Assembly (NCBI GenBank): GCA_012522955.1 | Contig: JAAYJK010000116.1 | Location: 1-43,776 of the forward strand | DNA length: 43,776 nucleotides | Direction of reading: 5' to 3' | Source: Syntrophomonadaceae bacterium | Lineage (GTDB): Bacteria > Bacillota > Syntrophomonadia > Syntrophomonadales > Syntrophomonadaceae | Shown: positions 25,277 through 35,826 of the stretch, one piece after another | Position numbering within the stretch: the first letter of the stretch is position 1 | How the letters are laid out: every line of letters begins with the position of its first letter | Program-made: the position numbers and the translations under genes | Notes under the pieces: generated by a model | Seen by the model: only the letters and a program-made list of their open reading frames with translations | Database searches by the model: none | Told to the model about the DNA's origin: nothing

Positions 25277-26194
25277 TTATTGCACCGCCGCCCCCACCAG
25301 ATCATGAATCTGGGCAAGACCCTGTTCCAATAGATATTTCTCCAAGCCCTGGGTGATCTCCTGGGCCAGGGACGGATTAACAAAATTTCCGGTGCCAATG
25401 GATATTGCACTGGCTCCTACCATTATAAATTCCAGAGCATCCCGGGTGTTACTGATTCCTCCTCCACCCAGTATGGGCAGGTTTACTTCTTTATAAACTT
25501 GATAAATCATGCGCAAAGCCACCGGTTTTATAGCCGGACCAGATAAGCCCCCAAACACATTGCCCAACACCGGCGTTTTTCTATCAATATCCACCGCCAT
25601 GCCCATCAGGGTATTAATCATGGATAAGGCATCAGCCCCTCCATCCCGAGCCGCTTTAGCAATACTGACGATGTCCGTTACATTAGGGGACAATTTGGGT
25701 ATTACCGGCAGCCTGGTTTCCTGCTTAACCGCCTCTACCACCTGTCTGACCAGCCTGGGGTCAGTACCAAACTGCATTCCTCCTTGTTTCACATTGGGGC
25801 AGGATATATTTAACTCAATGGCTGCTATTCCCGAGTGATTATCTATTATCCTGGTAATCAAAGCATATTCATCCACTGAGTTACCGGCTATGTTGGCTAC
25901 TATAGTTACTCCTTCCTCCATTAAAGCAGGCAGATACTCCTGCAAAAACACCTCTATCCCCGGATTCTCCAGGCCAATGGCATTAAGCATTCCGGCCGGG
26001 GTTTCGTATATCCGAGGCGGTGAGTTGCCACAGCGCGGCTCCAGGGTAGTCCCTTTAACTATAACCGCCCCAATTTTGCGTATATCTATGTAAGACTGGT
26101 ATTCGCGCCCATATCCGAAAGTCCCGGAAGCTACCGCCACCGGGTTCTGCATCTGCAAGCCTCCCAGATTCACTGACATATCAACAAGACCCAA
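25277..26194 (-). CDS. pyrD: Dihydroorotate dehydrogenase B, catalytic subunit
   Basis: This FMN enzyme oxidises dihydroorotate to orotate. The active-site loop [13 protein letters not shown] has the catalytic Cys, which marks class 1 enzymes, and the neighbouring pyrK gene makes this class 1B (NAD+-linked, PyrDB). FMN-phosphate binding is in [18 protein letters not shown]. Length is 305 residues. The TTG start has GGAGGG 7 bases upstream. The ATG at 26179 is too far from that site. Confidence 0.94.
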   Translation of the reverse strand: MGLVDMSVNLGGLQMQNPVAVASGTFGYGREYQSYIDIRKIGAVIVKGTTLEPRCGNSPPRIYETPAGMLNAIGLENPGIEVFLQEYLPALMEEGVTIVANIAGNSVDEYALITRIIDNHSGIAAIELNISCPNVKQGGMQFGTDPRLVRQVVEAVKQETRLPVIPKLSPNVTDIVSIAKAARDGGADALSMINTLMGMAVDIDRKTPVLGNVFGGLSGPAIKPVALRMIYQVYKEVNLPILGGGGISNTRDALEFIMVGASAISIGTGNFVNPSLAQEITQGLEKYLLEQGLAQIHDLVGAAVQ

Positions 26195-26240
26195 GGAAAC
26201 GCCCTCCTTATCAGTATTTAAATCAACAAATCATCGCGCC

Positions 26241-26372
26241 TGTAGGGGCGACCTGCACCGCAAGAAACCCAAGCGCCACAGCAATTCCGTAGGGGCGACC
26301 TGAGGTCGCCCGCCGGGGCTTTCTACAAATACCGGTGTAAGCCCGGGCGGGCGGTCGAAGACCGCCCCTACA
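26241..26372. repeat. Composite palindromic repeat inside the pyr operon
   Basis: Three related GC-rich palindromic parts stand in a row between pyrK and pyrD: GTAGGGGCGACC at 26241, GTAGGGGCGACCTGAGGTCGCC near 26289-26310, and GGGCGGTCGAAGACCGCCC near 26350-26368. They share the cores of the copies elsewhere in the window, with different linkers. On the pyr mRNA they would fold into strong hairpins between the two genes. Confidence 0.75.
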
Positions 26373-26426
26373 CAGTCCCGACCGAGATCCATATTAAACG
26401 TACCTGGCTCCGACTGAGGTCCATGT

Positions 26427-27206
26427 TCACGGTGCGATATTCACACTATCCAGGGGGAATACGGGGCCGTCGTGGCAAATCTTAACGTAGGACGGGTCGC
26501 TGGCTTTGAGTTTCCGAGCGCAACCCAAACAGGCTCCTACTCCACAGGCCATATATTCCTCCAAGGACAATTCCCCAGGCATATTGTTGCGGGCAGCAAA
26601 GGCGGCCACCGCTTCCATCATGGGTTCCGGACCGCAGGTATATATATAGTCGATGCTCTTGGGATCTATTTCCCGCTCCATAAGATCTGTGACCAGTCCC
26701 TTGAAACCCAGGCTCCCATCCATGGTGGCTATTCGATATTCCATCCCCAGACCGGTAAATTTGGGCCCGGAACAGGTCTCCTCCTTGCTTCCGGCACCAT
26801 GCAGGACTATTACTTTATTGTTCCTGACCTTCAATTCACGGCCCAAAAACAGCAGGGGAGCAATGCCTACTCCTCCTCCTACCAAGAGCACTCTTCGATC
26901 CTGGACCAAGCTGAATCCCTTACCTAAAGGACCCATAACATCAAGGGGCTGATCGCTGCTATATAGGCTTAAGATTTCGGTACCCCGTCCAACTACCTTA
27001 TACAGCAGAGTTATTAGACCGGCATCTACATCATAAATGCTTAAGGGACGCCGCAGCAAGGGGTCTTGGTTTCCACCCACCCGGATATGCACAAACTGCC
27101 CGGGTTGGGCCTCTCTGGCCAAGGCTAGGGCAGTAAATTCCATCTCCCACAGGTCTGGGCCTACCTTTTTATTACTCCTGACTATTCCTGAGCTGCAAGC
27201 AGGCAT
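26427..27206 (-). CDS. pyrK: Dihydroorotate dehydrogenase B, electron-transfer subunit
   Basis: PyrK passes electrons from PyrD to NAD+ through FAD and a [2Fe-2S] cluster. The FAD/NAD-binding parts include DPLLRRPLSIYDV and VLLVGGGVGIAPLLFLGREL. The cluster ligands are in ACGVGACLGCARK, with a fourth Cys in VKICHDGPVF. Length is 259 residues. ATG start with GGAGGT upstream. Normally pyrK and pyrD are close together; here a 232-base gap with repeats separates them. Confidence 0.94.
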   Translation of the reverse strand: MPACSSGIVRSNKKVGPDLWEMEFTALALAREAQPGQFVHIRVGGNQDPLLRRPLSIYDVDAGLITLLYKVVGRGTEILSLYSSDQPLDVMGPLGKGFSLVQDRRVLLVGGGVGIAPLLFLGRELKVRNNKVIVLHGAGSKEETCSGPKFTGLGMEYRIATMDGSLGFKGLVTDLMEREIDPKSIDYIYTCGPEPMMEAVAAFAARNNMPGELSLEEYMACGVGACLGCARKLKASDPSYVKICHDGPVFPLDSVNIAP

Positions 27207-27284
27207 GTTTTAACCTCCATTTAATATAATTACCTTGCTAATAATTAGTCTTCGGTCGGATACATGAGAGTTTGGCATATCCCA

Positions 27285-27311
27285 AAACCCGGCCAGGACT
27301 TGGCCGGTTCG
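27285..27311 (-). terminator. GC-rich hairpin between carB and pyrK
   Basis: On the minus strand AACCGGCCA and TGGCCGGGTT pair around a 5-base loop, followed by TTTTGGG. The T run is short, so it may be a weak terminator or a processing stem that lowers expression of the downstream pyrK-D-F-E genes. Confidence 0.45.
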
Positions 27312-27338
27312 TCAATGCAAATCAAGTCAATAATTCTA

Positions 27339-30300
27339 TCAATTGGCTCCGGCCAGATATTCCTGTAAGGGTCTTATAGCTTCATTTTTGCTGCCGGTAG
27401 GTCCTCCGTTCCTCAATACTTCCTTTACTACCTTAAGAGTATCCAGTGAGGTAAGACAGTGAACATTCAACTCCACGGCGGCCCGACGTATCTGAAACCC
27501 ATCACTATAAGGCTTTCTTCCATGGGTCAGGGTATTGACTACAAAATCCACCTGGCCTTCCCGGATAAGATCAACGATATTAGGGGAACCTTCCTTGATT
27601 TTCTTTACTGTCTGCACCTTTACTCCCTTTTCCCTTAATGCCCGGGCCGTGCCTTCGGTAGCTATGATATTGAACCCCATATCGGCCAAGTCAGCCAATA
27701 GAGGTATGGCTTCTTCCTTATCTTTATCGGCGATAGTGGCTACTATACTGCCGGCCTCCGGTATTTCCAGCCCCGCAGCCAGCAAGCCCTTGTATATGGC
27801 ACTACCCAGGGAGTAATCAATTCCCATCACCTCACCGGTTGATTTCATTTCCGGCCCCAGGTTTATGTCTACCTGCTGCAGTTTGCTAAAGGAAAATACC
27901 GGCACTTTTACGGCATAATAACCTATTTCCGGATATAAACCGCCATCATAACCCAAATCCTTCAAAGTTTCCCCCAGCATTATCATAGTGGCCAGCTTCA
28001 CCATGGGTATACCGGTAACTTTGCTGACAAAAGGTATGGTTCGGCTGGAACGGGGATTAACCTCCAGCACATAGAGTTCATTCTCATGTTCTACGAATTG
28101 AATGTTGATCAAACCCCGTACCTCCAGTTCCAGGGCCAGTCGGGTGGTATAATTCACCACTTTATCTCGAATTTCAGGACAGATGTCGTGGGCCGGGAAT
28201 ACTGCAGTACTATCTCCAGAATGTACTCCAGCCCTCTCTATATGCTGCATAATGCCCGGTATCAATACTTCATGTCCATCGCAAACCGCATCCACTTCAA
28301 TTTCCTTACCCATTAAGTACTTGTCTACCAATACCGGATGATCTTTATTAACCTGGGCCGCTGTTTCCATGTATTGTCTCAGTTCATCAATATTATCAAC
28401 AATCTCCATGGCCCGGCCTCCCAGTACATAGGAAGGACGCACCAACACCGGATATCCTATGGCAGCCGCCGCTTTAACCGCCTCTTCTACCGAATATACA
28501 CTCTTGCCTGGAGGTCTGGGTATTCCCAGCTCCTCCACCATGGCGTCGAAGCGTTCCCGATCCTCGGCCCGGTCAATACTGTCATTGGAACTGCCCAAAA
28601 TATTGATTCCGGCTCGGCATAAGGGACCAGCCAGGTTAATAGCAGTTTGTCCGCCAAACTGTACTATGACTCCTTCCGGTTTTTCTTCCTCCAGAATATT
28701 CATAACATCTTCAAACACCAGGGGCTCAAAATAGAGACGGTCGGAAGTATCGAAGTCGGTGCTGACGGTTTCCGGATTGTTGTTAACTATGATAGCTTTA
28801 ATCCCTGCTTCCCGCAGTGCCCATACCGCATGCACCGAGCAATAATCGAATTCAACCCCTTGCCCAATGCGAATGGGGCCGGAACCAATAACCAATACTT
28901 TACGGACCGAGGGATCATGATCGGCCTCATTTTCTTGCTCATAACAAGAGTAAAAATATGGAGTACGAGCATCAAACTCCGCAGCACAGGTATCCACCTG
29001 TTTGTAGGTTGGTACTATCCCCTTCTCCCTCCGCATGCGTCGCACATCTTTTTCCTGGATTCCTTTCAGATTGGCTATTTCACTATCGGAAAAACCCATC
29101 TTCTTGGCCGCAGTCAAGTTTTCCGCATCCAGCACCTTATTTTTAAGGGCCAGGGCGAAATCAATTATATTCTTCAGCTTCTTTAAGAAATATTTATCGA
29201 TTTGAGTTATATCCCATACTTCATCTATAGTAAAGCCTCGGGCAAAAGCCGCAGCAATAATAAAAATCCGCTCATCATCCGCATAAAGCATCCGCTTTCT
29301 TAGGGCTTCATCACTTAAATTTTGTAATTCGGGCAAGAGCAAACCGTATAGGCCGATTTCCAGCGAACGGATGGATTTTAAGAAAGCAGCTTCAAAACTC
29401 CGATCAATTGCCATAACCTCCCCGGTAGCCTTCATCTGGGTTCCCAGTTTACGGTCGCCAAAAACGAATTTATCAAAAGGCCAACGGGGTACCTTTAAGA
29501 CTACATAGTCAATAGCTGGTTCAAAGCAGGCAGTAGTAGTTCCGGTCACGGTATTGGGTATTTCGTCCAGGGTATAGCCCAGGGCTATTTTGGTGGTGAC
29601 TCGGGCGATGGGATACCCGGTAGCTTTGGAAGCCAGAGCACTGGAACGGCTAACCCGAGGATTAACCTCGATAACATAGTATTTCTTACTAAAGGGATCC
29701 AGGGCAAACTGGACATTACAGCCTCCGGCTATTTTCAAAGCCCTTATTATCTTGATGGATGCTGATCTTAGCATCTGGTATTCTTCATCGGTCAGAGTCT
29801 GGGCAGGAGCTGCCACTATACTGTCCCCGGTGTGTATTCCTACCGGATCCAGGTTCTCCATGGAACAAATGGTAATACAGTTATTGTTTGCATCTCGCAT
29901 TACCTCAAACTCAATTTCTTTGTAGCCGGCTACACTTCTTTCGATCAAGGCCTGGTGAATGGGGCTGCTTTTAAGACCCCGATTTACTATGTTAATGAGT
30001 TCTTCTTCATTGATGCAGCTGCCTCCGCCGGTTCCTCCCAGGGTATAGGCAGGACGTACTATTAAGGGATATCCAATTTTATCAGCAAATGTAAGAGCCT
30101 CTGGTATAGAATGTACTATGGCACTCTCGGGTATGGGTTCATCTATTTCCTGCATGGTATCCTTGAACAACTCCCGGTCTTCAGCCCTATAAATGGCCTC
30201 CAGGGGCATGCCCAGAACGGGAACTCCTTTTTCCTCCAGTACGCCGGCTTTATCCAGAGCCAAAGCCATATTCAGCCCTATTTGTCCGCCCAGGTTAGCA

Positions 30301-30560
30301 ATTATCCCATCCGGTTTTTCTTTATCTAGAATTTTTATTACACTCTCCAAAGTTATGGGTTCCATGTAGACTGCATCAGCAATGTCAACGTCTGTCATAA
30401 TAGTGGCAGGATTGCTATTTAGCAGGACAACCCCAATCCCCTCCTCTTTAATGGCTCGACAAGCCTGAGTTCCCGCATAATCAAATTCCGCCGCCTGTCC
30501 GATAATAATCGGACCAGAGCCAATTACCAGCACTTTTTTCAAATTCTTGTCCAGGGGCAT
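27339..30560 (-). CDS. carB: Carbamoyl-phosphate synthase large subunit
   Basis: CarB makes carbamoyl phosphate from bicarbonate, ammonia and two ATP, using two homologous ATP-grasp halves. Visible are [20 protein letters not shown] for the first half, [20 protein letters not shown] for the second, ATP-grasp stretches such as [11 protein letters not shown] and [10 protein letters not shown], and a C-terminal MGS-like allosteric domain ([20 protein letters not shown]). Length is 1073 residues, the family norm, with the motifs intact. The ATG at 30560 has GGAGGGAG upstream. An ATG at 30575 overlaps that site and is rejected. Its partner CarA has lost its glutaminase residues, so this subunit probably receives free ammonia. 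Confidence 0.95.
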   Translation of the reverse strand: MPLDKNLKKVLVIGSGPIIIGQAAEFDYAGTQACRAIKEEGIGVVLLNSNPATIMTDVDIADAVYMEPITLESVIKILDKEKPDGIIANLGGQIGLNMALALDKAGVLEEKGVPVLGMPLEAIYRAEDRELFKDTMQEIDEPIPESAIVHSIPEALTFADKIGYPLIVRPAYTLGGTGGGSCINEEELINIVNRGLKSSPIHQALIERSVAGYKEIEFEVMRDANNNCITICSMENLDPVGIHTGDSIVAAPAQTLTDEEYQMLRSASIKIIRALKIAGGCNVQFALDPFSKKYYVIEVNPRVSRSSALASKATGYPIARVTTKIALGYTLDEIPNTVTGTTTACFEPAIDYVVLKVPRWPFDKFVFGDRKLGTQMKATGEVMAIDRSFEAAFLKSIRSLEIGLYGLLLPELQNLSDEALRKRMLYADDERIFIIAAAFARGFTIDEVWDITQIDKYFLKKLKNIIDFALALKNKVLDAENLTAAKKMGFSDSEIANLKGIQEKDVRRMRREKGIVPTYKQVDTCAAEFDARTPYFYSCYEQENEADHDPSVRKVLVIGSGPIRIGQGVEFDYCSVHAVWALREAGIKAIIVNNNPETVSTDFDTSDRLYFEPLVFEDVMNILEEEKPEGVIVQFGGQTAINLAGPLCRAGINILGSSNDSIDRAEDRERFDAMVEELGIPRPPGKSVYSVEEAVKAAAAIGYPVLVRPSYVLGGRAMEIVDNIDELRQYMETAAQVNKDHPVLVDKYLMGKEIEVDAVCDGHEVLIPGIMQHIERAGVHSGDSTAVFPAHDICPEIRDKVVNYTTRLALELEVRGLINIQFVEHENELYVLEVNPRSSRTIPFVSKVTGIPMVKLATMIMLGETLKDLGYDGGLYPEIGYYAVKVPVFSFSKLQQVDINLGPEMKSTGEVMGIDYSLGSAIYKGLLAAGLEIPEAGSIVATIADKDKEEAIPLLADLADMGFNIIATEGTARALREKGVKVQTVKKIKEGSPNIVDLIREGQVDFVVNTLTHGRKPYSDGFQIRRAAVELNVHCLTSLDTLKVVKEVLRNGGPTGSKNEAIRPLQEYLAGAN

Positions 30561-30593
30561 TAAGACTCCCTCCATTTATCCATATTTTAAGAC

Positions 30594-31658
30594 TTAAAGC
30601 ATATTCACGAAATCATCATAGAAAAATCCAGTTTCACTGTAGCCCAAAAACCCCTCCGGATCGAACTGAACCGAAAAGGCTAGATACTGTAGGTGTCTAA
30701 TGCCTTCAATGCTGTGGTCATTCAGACTGCGCAGCGTTACCTCCAAAGCCAAATCTCCGATAGAATCCTGATCAATGGCAAAACCATGATTCTGAGTAGT
30801 AATATATACCCTTCCATTGCTTAAATCCTTTACCGGATGATTGCTTCCTCGATGCCCATAATCTAAGCGGATGGCTTTTGCCCCCATGGCCAGGGCCAGG
30901 ATCTGGTGACCCAGCCCTATACCAAATAAAGGTATCTGGCCCAGCAAATTACGGCAGCTATCTATAGCATAGACTAGCGCCTGAGGATCACCTGGCCCAT
31001 CAGATATTAAGACCCCATCGGGACCCAAGGCCATTATTTCTGAGGCGCTAATAGTGGCCGGTACTGCTATAACCTGGCATCCCCGCTCCATTAAAGAATT
31101 TATTACTCCTCTTTTGGTACCCAGGTCCACCAGGACGATTTTTTTATCCCCCTGCCCAAAGTTCATAATATTTTTACGCGTCACACACTTTACCATATCA
31201 CCGCTTAGATCCCGGGCCTCTTTTTTGGCCTTTTGAATCAAGCGGTCCATATTGTTCAGTTGATCGGTAATAATGCCTCCCATGGTGCCGTTTTTCCTCA
31301 GTTCCCTCGTCAAGGCTCGGGTATCGACCTCAGTTAACACCGGTATTTCGCTCTTGTTGAGGAAAGTGATCAAATCGGTTTCCATTTCATAGTGGCTGGG
31401 GAAATCCGTTGCTTCTCGCAGGATAAGGCCTTTGATCATAGCCGAACGGGAAGCGAAACTTCTTTGATTCAAGCCTACATTTCCAACCAGAGGATAGGTC
31501 ATAACCACAATCTGACCATAGTAGGAGGGATCGGTAATGATGTCCTGGTAACTAATCATAGCGGTACTGAATACTACTTCTCCTCCCGCCATACGACAAT
31601 CGTTTAATAGCCAACCGGGGAAAACTCGGCCATTTTCCAGAACCAGGTATCCTTTCAT
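30594..31658 (-). CDS. carA: Carbamoyl-phosphate synthase small subunit, glutaminase site lost
   Basis: CarA normally hydrolyses glutamine and passes ammonia to CarB. The overall family is clear: N-terminal CarA domain (ENGRVFPGWLLNDCRMAGGE, VDTRALTRELRKNGTMGGI) and class I amidotransferase fold with LISDGPGDP and QNHGFAID. Two catalytic residues are replaced. The nucleophile in the usual GICLGHQ is Gly (FGIGLGHQ, residue 248, GGG at 30915-30917). The His of the usual HPE is Asp (QFDPEG, residue 333, GAT at 30660-30662). The Glu (335) remains. The frame is intact at 354 residues, from ATG 31658, 9 bases after GGAGG. It probably supports an ammonia-dependent synthase, as in animal CPS I. It sits between pyrC and carB. 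Confidence 0.93.
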   Translation of the reverse strand: MKGYLVLENGRVFPGWLLNDCRMAGGEVVFSTAMISYQDIITDPSYYGQIVVMTYPLVGNVGLNQRSFASRSAMIKGLILREATDFPSHYEMETDLITFLNKSEIPVLTEVDTRALTRELRKNGTMGGIITDQLNNMDRLIQKAKKEARDLSGDMVKCVTRKNIMNFGQGDKKIVLVDLGTKRGVINSLMERGCQVIAVPATISASEIMALGPDGVLISDGPGDPQALVYAIDSCRNLLGQIPLFGIGLGHQILALAMGAKAIRLDYGHRGSNHPVKDLSNGRVYITTQNHGFAIDQDSIGDLALEVTLRSLNDHSIEGIRHLQYLAFSVQFDPEGFLGYSETGFFYDDFVNML

Positions 31659-31672
31659 GAATGGTGTCCTCC

Positions 31673-32959
31673 TTATACTATGCTGCCCTCCCGGGCCACA
31701 ATTTTTCCATTTACTATAGTAATATAAGGCCAACCTGTTAAGATCTGGCCCTTAAAAGGGGTATTTTTACCCTTGGACTGGAATTTTTCCGGCTCCACCT
31801 TACGAACTGCTGCCGGATCAATAATAGTCAAATCAGCCCTAGCTCCTATGTTCAGGGTTCCGCCATCCAGGCCCAAAATATCAGCCGGTCCGCAGCTAAA
31901 CAGTCTTACCATATCATAAACATCTAGCTGCCCCTCTTGTACTAATCGATCCATTATCACCGCTACTGCGGTTTCTAGTCCAGAAATACCCATGGCCGCC
32001 AGTTGAAACTCGCAGTCCTTGGCTTCCCGGTGGTGGGGTGCATGATCGGTGGCAATACAGTCAATGGTTCCGTCCTGCAATGCTTCAATTAAAGCCTGGA
32101 TATGCTCAGCTGAACGCAGGGGAGGGTTGACTTTGGCGTCGCTATCATAATCTCCCAGTATTTCATCGCTTAGGGTTAGATGGTGGGGAGTGACTTCACA
32201 GCTTACGTTGACTCCCCTTGCCCGGGCCTGCCTTACCAACTCCAGGGAATCTTTAGTTGAAAGATGGCAAATATGAATGTGTCCACCGGTTAACTCTGCC
32301 AGCCTTATATCCCGAGCCACCATCAGCTCTTCAGCCGCAGCCGGTATGCCCTTTAAACCATAAATGGTAGAAAAATAACCCTCATGCATCTGACCGTCCT
32401 GGGAAAGCTCCATATCTTCACAATGAGAAAGTACGGGAATACCAAACATTTTGGTATATTCCAGGGCATTACGCATAACATTGGCCTTTACCACTGGCTT
32501 GCCATCATCAGAGATAGCCACGCAGCCCGCTGCCAATAGGTCAGCTACCTCGCTCAATTCCTGTCCGGCCTGGCCTTTGCTGATGGTTCCTATGGGATAA
32601 ACCCTTACCAGACCTGCTTTCTCTGCCTTTTCTCGAATAAATCGGACCACCGGAGCGCTATCCACCACCGGTTGAGTATTGGGCATACAGCAGACTGCGG
32701 TAAAACCTCCAACAGCGGCAGCCCGGGTTCCAGTAACAATATCCTCTTTGTATTCAAAACCTGGTTCTCTCAGATGAACATGCATATCTATAAATCCTGG
32801 ACACACTAACATATTCCGGGCATCAATCACTTCTGCCCCGGTCTGATCTATATCAATGCCAATCTGACTTATGATCCCATCCTCAATCAGCAGATCCATA
32901 ATCTGATCTAAATCGTTATCTGGGTCAATAACTCGTCCACCTTTAACCAGCAATCTCAT
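31673..32959 (-). CDS. pyrC: Dihydroorotase
   Basis: A zinc amidohydrolase that closes carbamoyl aspartate to dihydroorotate. The metal motif is DMHVHLREPGFEYKED and later metal or active-site stretches are CHLSTKDSLELV, CEVTPHHL and CIATDHAPHHREAK. Length is 428 residues, the Bacillus type. ATG start with GGGGGATC upstream. It overlaps the end of pyrB by 17 bases and is followed 14 bases later by carA, so the operon is tightly coupled. Confidence 0.95.
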   Translation of the reverse strand: MRLLVKGGRVIDPDNDLDQIMDLLIEDGIISQIGIDIDQTGAEVIDARNMLVCPGFIDMHVHLREPGFEYKEDIVTGTRAAAVGGFTAVCCMPNTQPVVDSAPVVRFIREKAEKAGLVRVYPIGTISKGQAGQELSEVADLLAAGCVAISDDGKPVVKANVMRNALEYTKMFGIPVLSHCEDMELSQDGQMHEGYFSTIYGLKGIPAAAEELMVARDIRLAELTGGHIHICHLSTKDSLELVRQARARGVNVSCEVTPHHLTLSDEILGDYDSDAKVNPPLRSAEHIQALIEALQDGTIDCIATDHAPHHREAKDCEFQLAAMGISGLETAVAVIMDRLVQEGQLDVYDMVRLFSCGPADILGLDGGTLNIGARADLTIIDPAAVRKVEPEKFQSKGKNTPFKGQILTGWPYITIVNGKIVAREGSIV

Positions 32960-33881
32960 CTTTTGATCCCCCCATCATTAAGAACAGCAAGGCCATCCTT
33001 ACCGCAACACCATTGGTAACCTGTTCATTAATCACTGAATGAGACCCTTCCGCTACTTCACTGGATATTTCCACTCCCCGGTTCATGGGTCCCGGATGGA
33101 GTACCAGCACATCCTCTTTGGCATATTTTAAGTGCCGGTTGCTCAGCATATACATATTGGCATATTCATCCAGGGAGGGGAATAAACCCGCTTCCTGCCG
33201 TTCTCTTTGAATTCTCAACACATTGATAACATCAACGTCCCGCAAGGCCTGCTCCATGCTATAATAGGCTTTTACCCCCATCCTTTCCACTTCCGGAGGT
33301 ATCAAGGTAGAAGGCCCTACCACTCTAATCTCGCAGCCAAATTTACTTAATCCGTATATATTAGAACGGGCTACCCGACTATGAAGTATATCGCCCACAA
33401 TAGCCACCTTTAATCCTTCCAGGGTTCCTTTGCTCTCCCGAATGCTGTACATATCCAACAGAGCCTGAGTAGGATGCTCGTGCTGACCATCCCCGGCATT
33501 AATTACACTCATACTGGTATTCCGGGCTACATATTGGGGAGTTCCGCTCATGGAGTGCCTCATTACCATAAGATCAAATCCCATCACTTCTATGGTCTTG
33601 ATGGTATCCCGCAGGCTTTCCCCCTTCTGTACGCTGCTGCTAGAAATGGCCAGGTTTACCGTATCAGCACTCAGATATTTGCCGGCAATTTCAAAGGAAG
33701 TACGGGTGCGGGTGCTATTCTCATAAAAAACTGTAACCATGGCTTTGCCCCTTAGAGTAGGGACCTTTTTAATATCTCGTTTAATGACATCCTTCATAGG
33801 AATCGCCGTGTCCAAAATCAATTGGATTTCTTCCCGGCTGAGTTCTCGCATTCCCAGCAAATCTTTCCGATTAAATTTCAC
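32943..33881 (-). CDS. pyrB: Aspartate carbamoyltransferase catalytic subunit
   Basis: PyrB joins carbamoyl phosphate and aspartate, the committed step of pyrimidine synthesis. Carbamoyl-phosphate binding is seen in FYENSTRTRTSFE and GDGQHEHPTQALLD, and the aspartate end in VLHPGPMNRGVEI. Length is 312 residues. I choose the GTG at 33881, 7 bases after AGGAGG. A TTG at 33887 is one base from that site. No pyrI regulatory gene is present, so control is at the level of PyrR attenuation, as in Bacillus. Confidence 0.95.
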   Translation of the reverse strand: MKFNRKDLLGMRELSREEIQLILDTAIPMKDVIKRDIKKVPTLRGKAMVTVFYENSTRTRTSFEIAGKYLSADTVNLAISSSSVQKGESLRDTIKTIEVMGFDLMVMRHSMSGTPQYVARNTSMSVINAGDGQHEHPTQALLDMYSIRESKGTLEGLKVAIVGDILHSRVARSNIYGLSKFGCEIRVVGPSTLIPPEVERMGVKAYYSMEQALRDVDVINVLRIQRERQEAGLFPSLDEYANMYMLSNRHLKYAKEDVLVLHPGPMNRGVEISSEVAEGSHSVINEQVTNGVAVRMALLFLMMGGSKDEIAG

Positions 33882-33956
33882 CGCCAAGCCTCCTCTGTTT
33901 TTTGGGGGGTGAGATTTTCACTACCCAATCTAAGTAACGTAGATCAGCAGGGACAT

Positions 33957-33995
33957 AAAAAAACCTTCCCTGCCTAAGGCCAACAAGGGAAGGTT
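33957..33995 (-). terminator. PyrR-controlled attenuator terminator before pyrB
   Basis: On the minus strand AACCTTCCCT and AGGGAAGGTT form a 10-base stem around 14 bases, followed by TTTTTTT. It lies between the PyrR-binding site and pyrB. When PyrR holds the upstream anti-antiterminator this stem would end transcription. Confidence 0.88.
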
Positions 33996-34018
33996 CTGCT
34001 AACGCTCTTGCCCTTGAC

Positions 34019-34032
34019 AGCCTCTCGGGACT
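34019..34032 (-). promoter_or_regulatory. PyrR-binding loop in the pyrR-pyrB leader
   Basis: AGTCCCGAGAGGCT on the minus strand fits the PyrR-binding consensus ARUCCNGNGAGGYU exactly. The terminator at 33957-33995 follows about 23 bases later. Confidence 0.88.
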
Positions 34033-34051
34033 GAGTTAAAGGGTCAGGTGC

Positions 34052-34621
<570 letters not shown>

Positions 34622-34626
34622 TCAGG

Positions 34627-34670
34627 CCAAAACAAAAGCCTGCTTTCAGCCGTAAGACTTAAAGGCAGGC
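34627..34670 (-). terminator. Attenuator terminator before pyrR
   Basis: GCCTGC and GCAGGC with an extended A/T stem around a loop, followed on the minus strand by TTTTGTTTTGG. It ends just before the pyrR ribosome site. Confidence 0.82.
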
Positions 34671-34694
34671 ATATAAATCCCGTCAATCCTTGCT

Positions 34695-34708
34695 AGCCTC
34701 ACGGGGCC
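34695..34708 (-). promoter_or_regulatory. PyrR-binding loop in the pyrR leader
   Basis: The minus strand reads GGCCCCGTGAGGCT. Its core CCCGTGAGGCT matches CCNGNGAGGYU, while the first bases depart from the ARU part of the consensus. It lies about 20 bases after the predicted transcription start and before the terminator at 34627-34670. Confidence 0.78.
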
Positions 34709-34728
34709 AACTTAAAGGTTCTTACTGA

Positions 34729-34757
34729 ATTTTAATCCAAGCTATTTCAACTGTCAA
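34729..34757 (-). promoter_or_regulatory. Sigma-A promoter of the pyr operon
   Basis: On the minus strand TTGACA (34752-34757) and TAAAAT (34729-34734) are separated by exactly 17 bases. This is the best promoter in the window and would start the pyr leader near 34722. Confidence 0.88.
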
Positions 34758-34803
34758 GTTAAAGCTTATTCCAACAATATGCACCGAAAAACTGGTAATC
34801 ATT

Positions 34804-34892
34804 GCAGGCGACCACAGGGCGCCCCTACAGACCCGCACTGTTAAATATAGATCTTAGGCGGGCATATTGTAGGGGCGGTCTTTGACCGCCCG
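34804..34892. repeat. Composite palindromic repeat, copy upstream of the pyr promoter
   Basis: Same architecture and linker as the copy at 190-285: GGCGACCACAGGGCGCC, a linker ending GGGCATATT, then GTAGGGGCGGTC/GACCGCCCG. It lies between the pyr promoter and the rluD stop, 13 bases from that stop. Confidence 0.85.
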
Positions 34893-34905
34893 TTTTCATG
34901 CACCC

Positions 34906-35826
34906 TTAAGTTCTCTCACCATCAAGTTGTCTTATTATAGCCTGGAAATACTCCGGCATTTCACTGTTAAACTCCATATACTGACCACTGACCGGATGGA
35001 TAAAGCCCAACAACTTAGCATGGAGAGCCTGGGAATCCAGATTAAAATGTGACTTGGCCGAACTATAGAGGGGATCTCCTACTACCGAATGCTTAATATA
35101 GGCGAAATGCACCCTGATTTGATGGGTGCGCCCGGTTAAAAGCGTGACCTTCACCAGGGAATAATTGCGATACCTTTGTAAAACCTGGTAATGGCTGATA
35201 GCCGGTTTGCCGTTTCCTACTACCGCCATTTTCTTGCGATCCACCTTACTGCGACCGATAGGAGCATCAATAGTACCCAGGTTTTCTTTAATGACCCCAT
35301 GTACCAGAGCCACATACTCCCGGTTTATGGTATGGTCTTTTATCTGAGCAGCCAGGCTGCGGTGGGCAGCATCATTTTTGGCTGCTACCATTACCCCGGA
35401 GGTATCCTTATCCAGGCGGTGTACAATACCGGGACGTAAATCGCCATTTATGCCGGACAGGTCTTTAATATGATACAGCAAGGCATTTACCATGGTTCCG
35501 TCCTGGTGGCCGGGAGCAGGATGAACTACCATCCCTTTTTCTTTGTTGATTACTACCAGGTCCTTATCCTGATAAATTATATCTAAAGGAAGATTCTGAG
35601 CCAGAGTCTCCACCTTTTCCGGGGCTGGGATCTCCACCAAAATTTCCTGACCTTCGTTCAAACGATAGCTGCTTTTACAGGCCTGGCCGTCCACCAGTAT
35701 GTGTCCCTCTTTAATCAATGTCTTGACTGTGGTACGGGAAAGACCGGATACCTGCTCTGCTACCAAAGCATCCACCCGCTCCCCTTCCATATCTTCTTCC
35801 ACGGTAATAATTGCTCTGTTAACCAT
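34906..35826 (-). CDS. rluD: Pseudouridine synthase, RluD family
   Basis: This enzyme converts uridines to pseudouridine in large-subunit rRNA. An N-terminal S4 RNA-binding domain covers roughly residues 12-65 (RVDALVAEQVSGLSRTTVKT, then LIKEGHILVDG). The catalytic motif is GIVHRLDKDTSGVMVAAK with the conserved Asp, and RTHQIRVHFAYIKHSVVGD follows. Length is 306 residues. The ATG at 35826 overlaps the lspA stop (35819-35821), so translation is coupled. The lspA-rluD-pyrR order is the same as in B. subtilis, where the gene is ylyB. Confidence 0.92.
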   Translation of the reverse strand: MVNRAIITVEEDMEGERVDALVAEQVSGLSRTTVKTLIKEGHILVDGQACKSSYRLNEGQEILVEIPAPEKVETLAQNLPLDIIYQDKDLVVINKEKGMVVHPAPGHQDGTMVNALLYHIKDLSGINGDLRPGIVHRLDKDTSGVMVAAKNDAAHRSLAAQIKDHTINREYVALVHGVIKENLGTIDAPIGRSKVDRKKMAVVGNGKPAISHYQVLQRYRNYSLVKVTLLTGRTHQIRVHFAYIKHSVVGDPLYSSAKSHFNLDSQALHAKLLGFIHPVSGQYMEFNSEMPEYFQAIIRQLDGERT

